A DNA stretch of 60,040 bases, taken from NCBI GenBank assembly GCA_001887945.1, contig LDOQ01000255.1:1-60040 (forward strand), given 5' to 3'. The stretch's first letter is position 1. The number at the start of each line of letters is the position of its first letter. A model generated the notes under the pieces. It had not been told where the DNA came from. It saw only the letters and a list, made by a program, of their open reading frames with translations, and did no database searches. This DNA comes from Spraguea lophii (Eukaryota; Microsporidia; Spragueidae). Shown in pieces: positions 1 through 9,896 of the stretch. Made by a program: the position numbers and the translations under genes.

Positions 1-910
1 ACGATGTTATAATTGTTTTTAATATATTTTCTGGTATACTTTGATTTTTTAAATTATTTTTATTTTGTATCGTATTGTTAATATTTTCATCTTGTTGTTT
101 ATTCATTTCTGTACAGAAAAATAATATGTTTTCATTCATGTTACATTGGGTTGTATTCTTTCCAATATATCCTTCAATCATTCCATGATCATTTGTCTTA
201 TAATAAATTTTAGTATATAGTTCCGAATCAACATGATCAAATATAAAATAATCAATATTATATATTTGGGTATTTTTATCAATTGTTAAATTATCCAAAC
301 CATATAGTCTTTGCCCAGACTTCAAGACATCTACATCATATATATTTTGATTGTTTTGGCACTCTGAATTAAAATAATTCAATGGAAGAATTATATATCT
401 AAACCAAAGACTCAAATCAAGGAGACGTATTGATTTGGGGAGTTGATCATGTAACGAGGTAGAAATTTTTATTGGAGCCGAAGTACAACAACCCCACCAC
501 AAAGTTGTATGAAAACATTTTTCGTCAATAAATGCTGTTATTTTAAAAATTACTGAAAGAATTTGAAAATAACAATCACAATCATTCAGTTTTAAATCTC
601 CACTTATTATGTTATGAAACTCGGATTCTTTCATATTAATAGGTAAACGATTTTTATCTGTAAATCGAATTTTAATACCATCATATTCTATTTCTGTGAT
701 TTTCACATATGTTTTTTTAGATATAGAATCCGGCAAACAGTATCGAATTTTACCATTGATTTCACATTTTTCTTCCTGAATATTTTCTAATGTTAATACC
801 TTTTTTGTTCCTTTCTTGATAAGTTTATTATTTGTTGCTTTAATGTTTTGCAGAAAAACATAATAATTTAAAGTTATAAATATTATAAATATATTAAAAA
901 AATTACTCAT
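1..910 (-). CDS. Partial predicted secreted protein, C-terminus beyond the window
   Basis: An uninterrupted minus-strand frame runs from an ATG at 910-908 off the left edge, giving about 303 residues. The first 25 residues are a hydrophobic stretch rich in Phe, Ile and Leu that looks like a signal peptide or signal anchor. The rest has few repeats. It holds Cys and Trp clusters near residues 125-150 (CDCYF, TLWWGCC) and an Asn/Gln-rich end. No family was recognised. There is no CCC element before the ATG, as for the other lineage-specific genes here. Codon use is like neighbouring genes and there are no internal stops, so it is probably a live gene. A secreted or surface role is inferred only from the N-terminus. 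Confidence 0.7.
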   Translation of the reverse strand, partial: MSNFFNIFIIFITLNYYVFLQNIKATNNKLIKKGTKKVLTLENIQEEKCEINGKIRYCLPDSISKKTYVKITEIEYDGIKIRFTDKNRLPINMKESEFHNIISGDLKLNDCDCYFQILSVIFKITAFIDEKCFHTTLWWGCCTSAPIKISTSLHDQLPKSIRLLDLSLWFRYIILPLNYFNSECQNNQNIYDVDVLKSGQRLYGLDNLTIDKNTQIYNIDYFIFDHVDSELYTKIYYKTNDHGMIEGYIGKNTTQCNMNENILFFCTEMNKQQDENINNTIQNKNNLKNQSIPENILKTIITS

Positions 911-1999
911 GCCTTCCTTCGAATATTATTATTTAAAATAAAAAAATCAATATTCTTGGCGTTTTTTAATAGAAGATTTATTACGTAAAATTATATGTTT
1001 AAATTTTAGAATATATAGTATTTTCGATTGACTTTAGATAATATAATATTAAATTTTGTAAGTTTTTAAAAAAATAAATATTAGAAAATTTTATTTTTTA
1101 TTTTGAAAAATTTTTTTTATGTGATTTTATTTATTTTGTAAAAAAAATATTAATAAATATTATACATAAATAGTTATTAATCGAGGTTGTTTTATTGTTT
1201 TAACATACAATTGATTTATGGTTTGGTTACACAAGTATTCAAAAAACATATTACAAACAATTTATGTTTGATTAAATTAGAGAAATAAAATTAAATACTG
1301 CATTTATTTTCTTCCGCATTTTGATTAAAATTTTTATAAAAATTTTATTCCATTGATATTAAAAATCCTTAATAAACTAATTTATACAATTTTAAAAAAT
1401 ATCACTAATAATAATATCAGGCCTCGTGTTTAATAAGTAACCTTTAAAACCACAGATAATTTTCAATAGAATTAAATTTTCGAGAGCCTACAGAAAAAAA
1501 AGAAATTTTTACCTAAAAATTTTCAACCAAATTCGTATGTCTTTTACGACTCAAATAAAATATTAAAAAATCTATCTGAAATTAGTGAAAAATTTATTTA
1601 TTTACATAACAATAATTTTTCATATGAAAAATCGATAAAGGGCTTGGGATCACAAAACCAATTGTACAATCAATATAAAAAAAATTTAAAATGAAAGAAT
1701 ACTTTTGATTGGAATAAGAAGAGAATATAAATGTTACGAGCTTAAAGGTATAAAAAAATTATGTTCAAATTTGGTAAACTAATCAATTATTACACTAAAT
1801 AATATCAAAGAAAAAATATTGAAAAGTTTTTAGTTGATATATCAAGAGCAACAATTTTAAAGGATTAAATAATCTACATTTTTCATTAAAGTTTTTAGCA
1901 AATGTTCTTATGTACGGTAATTCTGAAATTATCATTAAAAAATAAAAATTATATTTATTCACATATAAATACTCTTCTAATTCTTTTATTTTTATAGAC
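911..1999. other. AT-rich intergenic stretch with traces of a decayed frame
   Basis: No intact gene. Between about 1459 and 1689 the plus strand reads as coding-like peptide in two adjoining frames separated by a frameshift, then breaks up in stops. The product is not recognised. Confidence 0.4.
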
Positions 2000-2470
2000 A
2001 GATTAAGTTTTCTCTTACCATGAGAAGCCCGCTTGGTCCAGTAATTGTGGGGTAATAACCAAATCCCAAATCCAACGGGATCGAATGTCTCGCTCTAAAG
2101 AATTTCCAAAGAAAAATAAAAAATAGAAGAAGGAATTTGTTTAGTAGGTAAAGATTCGATGGCATCTATTAGCGTGCTTTGGGTGCCAGTCAGATTATAA
2201 GATGAATGTAATGCATAGCCAACATAATTGGAATCCTTGTATTGATTTGACTCAGCTAATATTATACTAAGGAAAATGTTAGAATTTAATAAGAATAATG
2301 ATTGCATCATATGCAAATTTCTAACGCTTTGTAACGCAAGATAAAGTTAATACATACAACAAACCCATTAATACAAGGCTGTCATACAATTTAAAAAAAT
2401 AAGAATCTCGGATATAACGTGTCGCAACCAACAGAGGTACTTTAATGATAATTAAAATATTATTTAAAAA
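2000..2470 (+). repeat. tRNA-derived SINE-like element, copy A
   Basis: Copy of the dispersed repeat described in the findings. The head has an A-box-like site at 2034-2044 (TGGTCCAGTAA) and a degenerate B-box at 2078-2088 (GGATCGAATGT). The body matches the other copies block by block: CCTTGTATTGATTTGACTC near 2232, then TATTATACTAAGG, CATCATATGCAAAT, and CCCATTAATACAAG near 2366. The tail ends in the TAATTAAAATATTATT form shared with copies B, C and F. The head is partly decayed, so a functional Pol III promoter is doubtful. Confidence 0.65.
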
Positions 2471-2624
2471 AATATTAAAAATATTTAATCGCGTAACAAA
2501 TCAATAATAATAGAGTTTAAAATTCATAAAACTTACAGTTGGTAACAACAAATAATCAATAAAAAAAGTATTTAAAACATTGTATTGATTTTATCTTAAA
2601 TGTTATGTTTTTTTATAAAAACAT

Positions 2625-3566
2625 ATGAAATATGAACTAAAAAATACTCTATCACCTTCTAAATTCATTGAAATTTATTCTGAAATATACGATAACCAAA
2701 AATATTCTTATTATAAAATATTTCCTAGAAATATAAAAATTTATAATATTTTTGAAACTCTTTTATACGAAGAAATTTTACAGGTTATAGGCAATAGAAA
2801 ATATATCTTACCAAATACAGATAATAATATAGATGATAAAGAAGAATATGCCAGTAATAGCAATAGAAATAATATTATTAATACAAAAAATAATATTATT
2901 ACAGAGAATATAACAACAATGAAACCTTTTAAAGAAAAAAATATATTTAATACAGAATATTTTACCATAGGATATTGTAATAATTTAGAAATTTCCAAAT
3001 TTCTTTGTCAAATAGACAATATTTTATACACTAAGAAACAATTTTATGATAAAAATTTTTATAAAAGATGTTTACATACTTATAAAAAAACTTTAGAATT
3101 ATTTATAGATAACGTAGAAACAGAATTACTTAAAGGTTTAAAAAATCATTTTAATTTTATTATGAATATAAAATTATTATATAAATTTACCACTATAAAT
3201 ATCGATATTTATGATTTTTTAGTATCTGAAGCTTTTAAATATTTTTATAACACAAGAAAAATGTTTGATAAAATAAAAAATATAAAGAAAATTATAGAAA
3301 TAAAAATTAATAATAAAAATTCACATTATCCTATCAACATAGAAATATCCCCATTATTATCAGGTGATAAAAGAATATTAAAATATGAAATGAAAATCTT
3401 TTTGTTGAAATTGATAGAAAAAATAAAAATGGAAGCAATGAAAATAGAAAAAGAAGAAGCATATTTACATCTCATGAATTTTACATCTGAATTGGCTCTA
3501 TCTGAATTAATAGATTTAGAAACCATAGAAAATCTAAAAATCTTTATTTCAAAGATATTGAATTAA
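2625..3566 (+). CDS. Hypothetical protein, 313 aa
   Basis: An open frame of 313 codons starting at an ATG, with stop TAA at 3566. The product is rich in Lys, Asn and Ile, with a poly-Asn low-complexity stretch near residues 63-95 and a helical, charged C-terminal third (residues about 235-313). No transmembrane segment or catalytic motif is visible, and no family was recognised. No CCC element precedes the ATG. It faces SEC13 tail to tail with about 210 bases between them. It is probably a real gene because the frame is long and uninterrupted in DNA this AT-rich, where chance stops are frequent. Confidence 0.65.
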   Translation: MKYELKNTLSPSKFIEIYSEIYDNQKYSYYKIFPRNIKIYNIFETLLYEEILQVIGNRKYILPNTDNNIDDKEEYASNSNRNNIINTKNNIITENITTMKPFKEKNIFNTEYFTIGYCNNLEISKFLCQIDNILYTKKQFYDKNFYKRCLHTYKKTLELFIDNVETELLKGLKNHFNFIMNIKLLYKFTTINIDIYDFLVSEAFKYFYNTRKMFDKIKNIKKIIEIKINNKNSHYPINIEISPLLSGDKRILKYEMKIFLLKLIEKIKMEAMKIEKEEAYLHLMNFTSELALSELIDLETIENLKIFISKILN

Positions 3567-3779
3567 ATTAAAAATAAAAGACATTCATAATTTCATACGG
3601 TTGTAGATTATATTCAATTCAAAATTTATAATATATTTTTTAATTTCATATTTATAAAGAATTATTTTCTCCTATATTTTATTAAATATTAAAAATACCG
3701 TTAAAAAGATATTCTATTTTCTTCTAAGTGTTATTTAAGAAATAAAAATATTTATAACTATAATTTTTAATAAAATATT

Positions 3780-4586
3780 TTAATTCACTTTCTCCATATC
3801 CACACTCTTAAACTCACCATCATTATTTGGCATAAATGTTTTAACCTCATTTTCTCCATATCCAACAGTCAACGCAAATCCACATTTAGACCATGCTAAC
3901 GTATAACATTCCTTATCCAATTCTATTATTTGTTTTTTTATCTTTTCTTCCCCTTCCTTTGTATAAATAATACATTTTTTATCTTCTCCACAACTAGCAA
4001 AACATAAAATATCAAAATCATTCTCAGGTGCTAATACTGCAGCTCTAATATAATTATCATGATCTATAAATTCTTCTATTTTATTCATTTTATTATCCCA
4101 TAATACAATTTTATTATCATTACCACCAGATACTATAAATTTATTATTACTACTAATAACACACACACCATAATTATGTGCATAATATTCTTCTATTTTA
4201 TACCCTAACGTATTATCCAATATTATTTTTCTTATTCTTCCATCAGAACATCCAGCATAAATATTTATTTCTTTTTCACCAGAATAAGAAAGAGCGGATG
4301 TAGACCCACTAAATATTTTAATATTTAATTTTTTTATATATTTACCATTTTCTATTTTCCATAAAATTAAATTTGATTTATCATCTACACTTGCTATCAT
4401 ATTACTTTCACCTAAAAATATAGCACAGGTAACAGGTGCTTCATGTGCTACTAATTCGTTTATAAAAACCAATCCTGTTTCTTTTACATCGTATATTCTT
4501 ATTTTCATATCACTACAACTAGTAATTACTTTATCTTGTGTTAAATTAGTATCAATATAATATGTTTGTTCTTCTTGAAGATTCAT
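3780..4586 (-). CDS. SEC13: SEC13, COPII coat and nuclear pore WD40 protein
   Basis: A 268-residue six-bladed WD40 protein. SEC13 pairs with SEC31 in the COPII cage that buds vesicles from the ER, and also sits in the Nup84-type nuclear pore subcomplex. The order of blades and the diagnostic phrases fit SEC13: an early SCSDMKIRIYDV, then VTCAIFL and a DDKSNLILWK blade, VSGGNDNKIVLWD in the middle, an ASCGEDKKCIIY blade, and a last blade starting CYTLAWSKCGFALTVGYGEN, as in yeast and human SEC13. Length is close to, slightly below, the usual 290-320. A CCC element lies at 4590-4588 on the coding strand, two bases before the ATG. The main alternative would be a SEH1-like paralog, but the last blade favours SEC13. 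Confidence 0.88.
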   Translation of the reverse strand: MNLQEEQTYYIDTNLTQDKVITSCSDMKIRIYDVKETGLVFINELVAHEAPVTCAIFLGESNMIASVDDKSNLILWKIENGKYIKKLNIKIFSGSTSALSYSGEKEINIYAGCSDGRIRKIILDNTLGYKIEEYYAHNYGVCVISSNNKFIVSGGNDNKIVLWDNKMNKIEEFIDHDNYIRAAVLAPENDFDILCFASCGEDKKCIIYTKEGEEKIKKQIIELDKECYTLAWSKCGFALTVGYGENEVKTFMPNNDGEFKSVDMEKVN

Positions 4587-4941
4587 AGGGTAAAATTATT
4601 CTTAAAATTTTAAAAACAATGTTAAATTAAAATGATGAATAAAATATAAAATTATTATAATTGTGTTCGTATATATTTATATATTTATATATTTATAAAT
4701 TTATATATTTTAATAATTATTTTATGTTTTTTTTATTTTCTATATTTTTTTTGTTTTCCAATAGAGAAGGAGGAGAGATAATTATTTTATTTTAATACGA
4801 TATTTTATTTCTTAATAATTATTTTATCTATTCTTTTAATAATCAAGTATCTCGTATTATACCAATTTATACTTCAATAATATTTTTTTATTCAAATATA
4901 AAAATATTTTTATTGTTTATATTTTTTGTTTTCAATTTATG
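4587..4941. promoter_or_regulatory. Divergent promoter region between SEC13 and MCM2
   Basis: A shared upstream region of about 365 bases for two divergent genes. It holds a short tandem array of TATATTTA-type units near 4668-4710 and a purine run GAGAAGGAGGAGAGATA near 4763. Each gene has its own C-run next to the start codon. Confidence 0.4.
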
Positions 4942-4946
4942 CCCCC
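4942..4946 (+). promoter_or_regulatory. C-run start signal of MCM2
   Basis: CCCCC five bases before the ATG at 4952. This is the microsporidian C-run signal and decides the MCM2 start: the frame is open further upstream, but only with a non-ATG codon. Confidence 0.7.
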
Positions 4947-4951
4947 TTCAA

Positions 4952-7168
4952 ATGGATAATCCCAACTATTCTTCTTCAGATATAGATAACATGGAAAATG
5001 ATTTTGAATCTCAATTATTCTCTCAATTTGTAAGTGAGGATGATATAAATATGCAACCATCATCAGATATTGAGCCTGTTGATATTACAGATGAAGTACA
5101 ATTATTCAAATCTCAGTTATTGAATTCTTTTGTAGATTTTTTAAATAATTTTGAAAATAAAAAATATATAAAGAAAATAAGAGAGATGTGTTCATATAAT
5201 AAAGAATCTTTGTATGTAAGTTATATGGATATAGAAAAATATAGTGGTAATATAATTGTAGGGTTGATAAAGAAAACAGAAGAGGTAATGGAGGTGTTGG
5301 ATCAAGGTTTGGATAGAGTGGTTCAAACACTCTTTCCCAATTATAAAATGATAAAAAATAAAGTGCATGTAAGAATTACGGATGTTCCTCTTTTGGAAAA
5401 TATTAGAAATTTGAGAAATGAACATTTGAATAGTTTGGTAAGAGTTAATGGTGTGGTAACTAGGAGAAGTGGTGTGTTTCCTTTACTTTCTGTTGTAAAA
5501 TATACTTGTTTGAAATGTAAATGTGTTTTTGGGCCTTTTATTGTTGATAAAGATGAATTTAAGCCTACAAATTGTTTGGAGTGTCAATCTAAAGGTCCTT
5601 TTACTGTAAAATCACAAGAGACGATATATAAAGATTTTCAAAAAATAACAATACAAGAAATTCCAGGAACTGTTCCACCAGGTGCACTTCCTAGAAGTAA
5701 GGAAGTTATGTTATTTTATGATTTAATTGATGTTGCTAAGCCTGGAGAAGAGATCGAAGTTATTGGTGTTTACAAAAATTCTTTCTCTTTGTCTTTGAAT
5801 ATTAAAAGCGGATTTCCTGTATTTTTCACGACAATTAATGCAATAACAATAAATAAAAAAGAAAATGAATTTGAAAATAGTAAATTGGTTTCAGAAGATA
5901 TCAAGGAGATAATAAAAATGAGTAGACATCCAAATATTGTTAATATCATAACAAATAGTATAGCTCCTTCAATACACGGTCATAAAAATGTAAAAAGATC
6001 TATAGCATTAGCATTATTTGGAGGACAACAGAAAATTGTAGAGAATCACAAAATACGTGGTGATATAAATGTTTTACTTTTAGGTGATCCTGGTACAGCT
6101 AAAAGTCAATTTCTTAGATATGTAGAAGGTGTAGCACATAGAGCAGTACTTTCAACTGGACAAGGTGCTTCTTCTGTAGGTCTTACTGCTACAGTAAGAA
6201 AAGATACAGTTACAAAAGAATGGACATTGGAAGGAGGTGCTTTAGTCTTAGCAGATAAAGGAATATGCTTAATAGATGAGTTTGATAAAATGAATGATAA
6301 AGATAGAACATCAATACACGAGGCTATGGAACAACAGAGTATTTCAATATCTAAAGCAGGTATAGTAGCATCTCTACATGCCAGATGCGGTGTAATAGCA
6401 GCAGCTAACCCAGTAAGAGGTTTTTATAATTCTTCATTAACTTTTTCCCAGAATGTTAACCTTTCTGACCCTATCATTTCCAGATTTGATATTTTATGCG
6501 TTATTAAAGATCAGATAGAACAAGGTAGTGATGAAAACATGGCCAGATTTATTTTAAACACGCATTCCTCAATTGAAGAAGAAAAAACAAATTTCATGCC
6601 TTCACAAATGAGACTCTCTCAAAATTTTTTAAAGAAATACATAATCTACGCCCGCCAAAATGTTTTCCCAACCATCCCACCAATGAATTTAGATAAAATC
6701 TCCAAATTATACGTTGAACTACGTAAAGAAAGTATGGGAATTGGTACTCTTCCCATTACAGTTAGACATATTGAAGGTATCGTACGTATGAGTGAATCTT
6801 TTGCACGGATGAGATTATCACCCACAGTTTCATCAGAAGATATTGATCTGGCCATCAACCTATCCTTAGATTCATTCCTCCGAGCCCAAAAATATTCCGT
6901 CACCAAAAATCTTAAACAAAAATTCGCCAAATACTTAGGGGAAAATAACAACCAAGAATTATCAATATTTATTCTTAATGAAATGTTCAAAGATAAAATT
7001 AAATCCTTCCGTACCCTACCATCCAATGTTATAATAGGAATAAAAGACTTTGAAAAAAGAATAAAAAATTACAATATAAAATTAGATGATGATATTCTAA
7101 GAAACATAGAAGCATCAGGATATTTAGTTAACAAAGAAAGTAAAAAGATTATAAAAATATTGGATTAA
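4952..7168 (+). CDS. MCM2: MCM2, subunit of the replicative MCM2-7 helicase
   Basis: A 738-residue AAA+ MCM protein that unwinds DNA at replication origins as part of the hexamer. The acidic N-terminus is followed by a zinc-binding module (C-x2-C near 186 and 208), an OB-fold region, and the ATPase core with Walker A GDPGTAKS near 378, Walker B LIDEFDKM near 440 and arginine finger SRFDIL near 510. The subtype is set by the stretch around residues 230-300: KITIQEIPGTVPPGALPRSK, then DVAKPGEE and KSGFPVF, as in MCM2. It is shorter than yeast MCM2 (868) because the N-terminal tail is reduced. The start at 4952 is chosen for the ATG and the C-run just before it. Confidence 0.95.
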   Translation: MDNPNYSSSDIDNMENDFESQLFSQFVSEDDINMQPSSDIEPVDITDEVQLFKSQLLNSFVDFLNNFENKKYIKKIREMCSYNKESLYVSYMDIEKYSGNIIVGLIKKTEEVMEVLDQGLDRVVQTLFPNYKMIKNKVHVRITDVPLLENIRNLRNEHLNSLVRVNGVVTRRSGVFPLLSVVKYTCLKCKCVFGPFIVDKDEFKPTNCLECQSKGPFTVKSQETIYKDFQKITIQEIPGTVPPGALPRSKEVMLFYDLIDVAKPGEEIEVIGVYKNSFSLSLNIKSGFPVFFTTINAITINKKENEFENSKLVSEDIKEIIKMSRHPNIVNIITNSIAPSIHGHKNVKRSIALALFGGQQKIVENHKIRGDINVLLLGDPGTAKSQFLRYVEGVAHRAVLSTGQGASSVGLTATVRKDTVTKEWTLEGGALVLADKGICLIDEFDKMNDKDRTSIHEAMEQQSISISKAGIVASLHARCGVIAAANPVRGFYNSSLTFSQNVNLSDPIISRFDILCVIKDQIEQGSDENMARFILNTHSSIEEEKTNFMPSQMRLSQNFLKKYIIYARQNVFPTIPPMNLDKISKLYVELRKESMGIGTLPITVRHIEGIVRMSESFARMRLSPTVSSEDIDLAINLSLDSFLRAQKYSVTKNLKQKFAKYLGENNNQELSIFILNEMFKDKIKSFRTLPSNVIIGIKDFEKRIKNYNIKLDDDILRNIEASGYLVNKESKKIIKILD

Positions 7169-7477
7169 TAAATTTTATTTAAATCTTAATCGTATATTTT
7201 TATTTTAAGAATATATCATTATAATATTATTTTCTTGTAATGATAATATATTGTTATTTTAAAACGATAAAATATTTTTATGAAACATCTTAATCGTATA
7301 ATTGTGTTTAAGAATATATTTTTAAATAACAATTAAATAATCTTAAAATATATTTATAATAATATTAAATTATTTTTATCTCAAAATATAATTATCATAG
7401 AATATAAAAATATCATTATAAGAAAATATAAATATATTTCTATTTCAAAACATAATTTTATTATAAATATATTTTTA
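7169..7477. other. AT-rich spacer between convergent genes
   Basis: Only AT-rich short repeats such as CTTAATCGTATA, which occurs twice (7186 and 7289). No gene seen. Confidence 0.5.
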
Positions 7478-8383
7478 TTATTGCATCATCTCATCATAAA
7501 AATCATCTTTTCTATCTTCCAACATCATAAGCCCTATATTACTTGAATAACAATGCACACAATCTTTATACGTGAAAATATATTTAGGTACTGCATATAA
7601 TGTTCCATATGTTTTTTTATATCCTTTAAGATTAAACCTTGTAACAAATCCTTCTGTTATACAATATAAATTATTTTTAAAATATGATAATTCTTCTATT
7701 GGCTCACTACTTAAATTAACCTTAGTTTCTTTTTTATTTTCTATAATATATATTTTACCTTTTCTATTACCAATGTATATTATATCATCTAGGATATAAA
7801 GAGAAATGAGGTTTTTTTCAAAATGTTTTCTTTTTATTTTATTTTTGGATATTTCATAGATTACAAGTGTACCTCCAACAGATATAGAATATATTTTATC
7901 TTCTATTATTTTTATTTGAAGAATTTCAGTATTTCCAAATTTTATATTTTTTTTTGTATTTTTTATTTTTCTACCATTTTTATATTCTACGTGTATTTTA
8001 TGTTTTTTTATTTGTGTTTTATTTTCTTTTTTATCAAAAATATCTTCTTCAAGAATGTATAATTGAACATCTCCTTTTATATCTGCCGTAACAATATAAT
8101 TTTTATATATGGATATACATCTAAATCTAAAAACATTTATATTTTCATCTATTATCAAAAGTTGATTTGTTCTTATATCTATTGCATAAAGAATATTCTG
8201 AGAAATAAAAGCTATCATTTTATTATGCAGAGCAATTCTCGTAATATCCGTTGCATAAAAATCAAGAGGTTTTATTTCATGCGAAAGAAAATATAATGAT
8301 TTATTTGTAGAGATAACAGTTTCATTATTATCAGATGTAATAGAACATATTTTTTCTTTGCTTATTTCAGAGAGTTCAAGCAT
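7478..8383 (-). CDS. WD-repeat-like beta-propeller protein, function unknown
   Basis: A 301-residue protein made of successive beta-strand repeats, for example SLYFLS, NILYAIDIRTNQL, GDVQLYILEED, GGTLVIYEISK and GNRKGKIYIIEN. This is the pattern of a divergent WD40-type propeller. The WD dipeptides are lost and the specific subfamily could not be recognised. A Lys/Asn-rich insertion lies near residues 125-155. The start is placed at 8383 because ACCCT comes directly before this ATG on the coding strand; the frame stays open 63 bases upstream but without such a signal. It sits between MCM2 (convergent) and NC2-alpha (divergent). A scaffold role in a multiprotein complex is inferred from the fold alone. 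Confidence 0.75.
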   Translation of the reverse strand: MLELSEISKEKICSITSDNNETVISTNKSLYFLSHEIKPLDFYATDITRIALHNKMIAFISQNILYAIDIRTNQLLIIDENINVFRFRCISIYKNYIVTADIKGDVQLYILEEDIFDKKENKTQIKKHKIHVEYKNGRKIKNTKKNIKFGNTEILQIKIIEDKIYSISVGGTLVIYEISKNKIKRKHFEKNLISLYILDDIIYIGNRKGKIYIIENKKETKVNLSSEPIEELSYFKNNLYCITEGFVTRFNLKGYKKTYGTLYAVPKYIFTYKDCVHCYSSNIGLMMLEDRKDDFYDEMMQ

Positions 8384-8384
8384 A

Positions 8385-8387
8385 GGG
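8385..8387 (-). promoter_or_regulatory. C-run start signal of the WD-like gene
   Basis: CCC on the coding strand one base before the ATG at 8383. It decides this start over the longer open frame. Confidence 0.6.
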
Positions 8388-9392
8388 TATAGAAATAAAT
8401 ATTCATAAAAAATTGTATATTGTTTATATATTTCAGAAAGAAACAAAAAAATTAGAATATATTTAATATCTTCTAAGATATAAATAATAATATGAAAGTA
8501 TTCTAATATAACATTTATAATTAAGATCTTTTTATTTTGTTTTATTTTATTTCTTTGATAATGATTAAATTGTTATTTGAAAAATTTATATTTTTTTATT
8601 TACAATTTAAAAAAACTAGAAAATATATTTTATAATGATTATCCTCTTGGTTGTTATATATATAAATATGTTTTAAATATGATATAATGAAAAATTAATA
8701 TTTACTTACAAAGTTTATATAATTTTATTATATTATTTTTATGTTTCTATACATTAAAGAATGAATATTTTTTAAATATTTAATCATTTAATGTTTGTAC
8801 ATCTTAAAATACATATAAAATTTTAGCAATTTTTGTGATTGTCTAGTATTTTCTTCAGAAGTTAGTTAAAATATATAAGATTTTGTTGTTTAATAATAGG
8901 ATAAACAGAATATTTAACAAAGGGTTATGATAGGTTACTTAAAATGGTTTTTAAAAAACTGATAGGATGAATATTCTATATTGATTTGATACGAGTTTAA
9001 ATTATCTATTCTTTCTATGATATTATTTACTTATAAATCAATATGTTTCAATAGATGTAGTCAAAATATCATATTACTAATAAAATTAAAAGCATATTAA
9101 AGCCAAAATATTTTTAAATAAGTGTAACTTATTTATTTAAACGATAATAAAAATATTGTAAATAGAATATGGTGGTGAATCAATAAATTTTATTTATATT
9201 TTTATATACTGACAATCTTTGCTTATTGTAAAATAAAATAATTAAATGACTTTAAAGCTTCAGATTCCGGTAAAACCTCTAATAAAGAACTTTTGTTATA
9301 ATTAAAAGCTTTCATAACTAAAAAATTAAATCTTGTTAAAATATTTCTATATTTTTAAAATTAATATATTTTGTTTTATCTACAGAATATTA
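8388..9392. other. AT-rich intergenic region
   Basis: About 1 kb between divergent genes. Apart from a 30-codon minus-strand frame at about 9222-9312 with no start signal, nothing gene-like was seen. Confidence 0.4.
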
Positions 9393-9395
9393 CCC
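9393..9395 (+). promoter_or_regulatory. C-run start signal of NC2-alpha
   Basis: CCC six bases before the ATG at 9402. It supports this start against an in-frame one further upstream. Confidence 0.6.
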
Positions 9396-9401
9396 TTAGC
9401 A

Positions 9402-9689
9402 ATGAAGCATACAATAAAAAAGAAATGTAGATTTCCTGCTGCTAGATTGAAAAGAATTATGCAAGGTAATGATGATATAGGAAAAATTAGTGTTTCTGCT
9501 CCAGTGGTTATTGGTAAAGCTACAGAACTTTTTATTGAAGAATTTACTATGGAGGTTGTACGTAAGATGGATAAAAAGACAAAAAGAATCACAACTGAAG
9601 ATATAAAAAAATGTGTTTTGGAAACAGAAAGATTTGTTTTTTTAAAAAATGCGTTGGGTGAGAGTATTGAGGAGGAGGGAGAGTATTAG
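9402..9689 (+). CDS. BUR6: NC2-alpha (DRAP1/BUR6), histone-fold transcription regulator
   Basis: A 95-residue protein that is almost entirely one histone fold of the NF-YC/DRAP1 type. NC2-alpha pairs with NC2-beta (Dr1) on TBP-bound promoters and controls pre-initiation complex assembly. The start of the fold reads CRFPAARLKRIMQ, followed by DDIGKISVSAPVVIGKATEL, matching NC2-alpha. The C-terminal ERFVFLKNAL corresponds to the family's QFDFLKDLV helix. It is much shorter than animal or yeast relatives and lacks their C-terminal extensions, as is usual for microsporidia. The ATG at 9402 follows a CCC element. DPB3/CHRAC-type subunits are the main alternative. Confidence 0.82.
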   Translation: MKHTIKKKCRFPAARLKRIMQGNDDIGKISVSAPVVIGKATELFIEEFTMEVVRKMDKKTKRITTEDIKKCVLETERFVFLKNALGESIEEEGEY

Positions 9690-9896
9690 AAAAATATTCT
9701 TCTTGATTAACGGAATCCGGTTAAATAAACAAATTTGCATTTTAAAAAAATGTTTTAAAATTAATTTTGCATAAACGAAAGTTAAATAAACAAATTTGCA
9801 TTTTAAAAAGAATATTATAGAATTAATTTTGCATAAACAAAAGTATATAAGCAAATAACAAATAAAAAAAATATTTTTTTTCAATTCTCACTTTAA

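Noticed and set aside
4913..4951. A longer N-terminus for MCM2
   Set aside because: It needs a TTG start. The ATG at 4952 follows a CCCCC signal and gives the expected acidic MCM2 start.
9222..9312. A 30-codon minus-strand frame with ordinary codon use
   Set aside because: Too short, without C-run or homolog; chance cannot be excluded.
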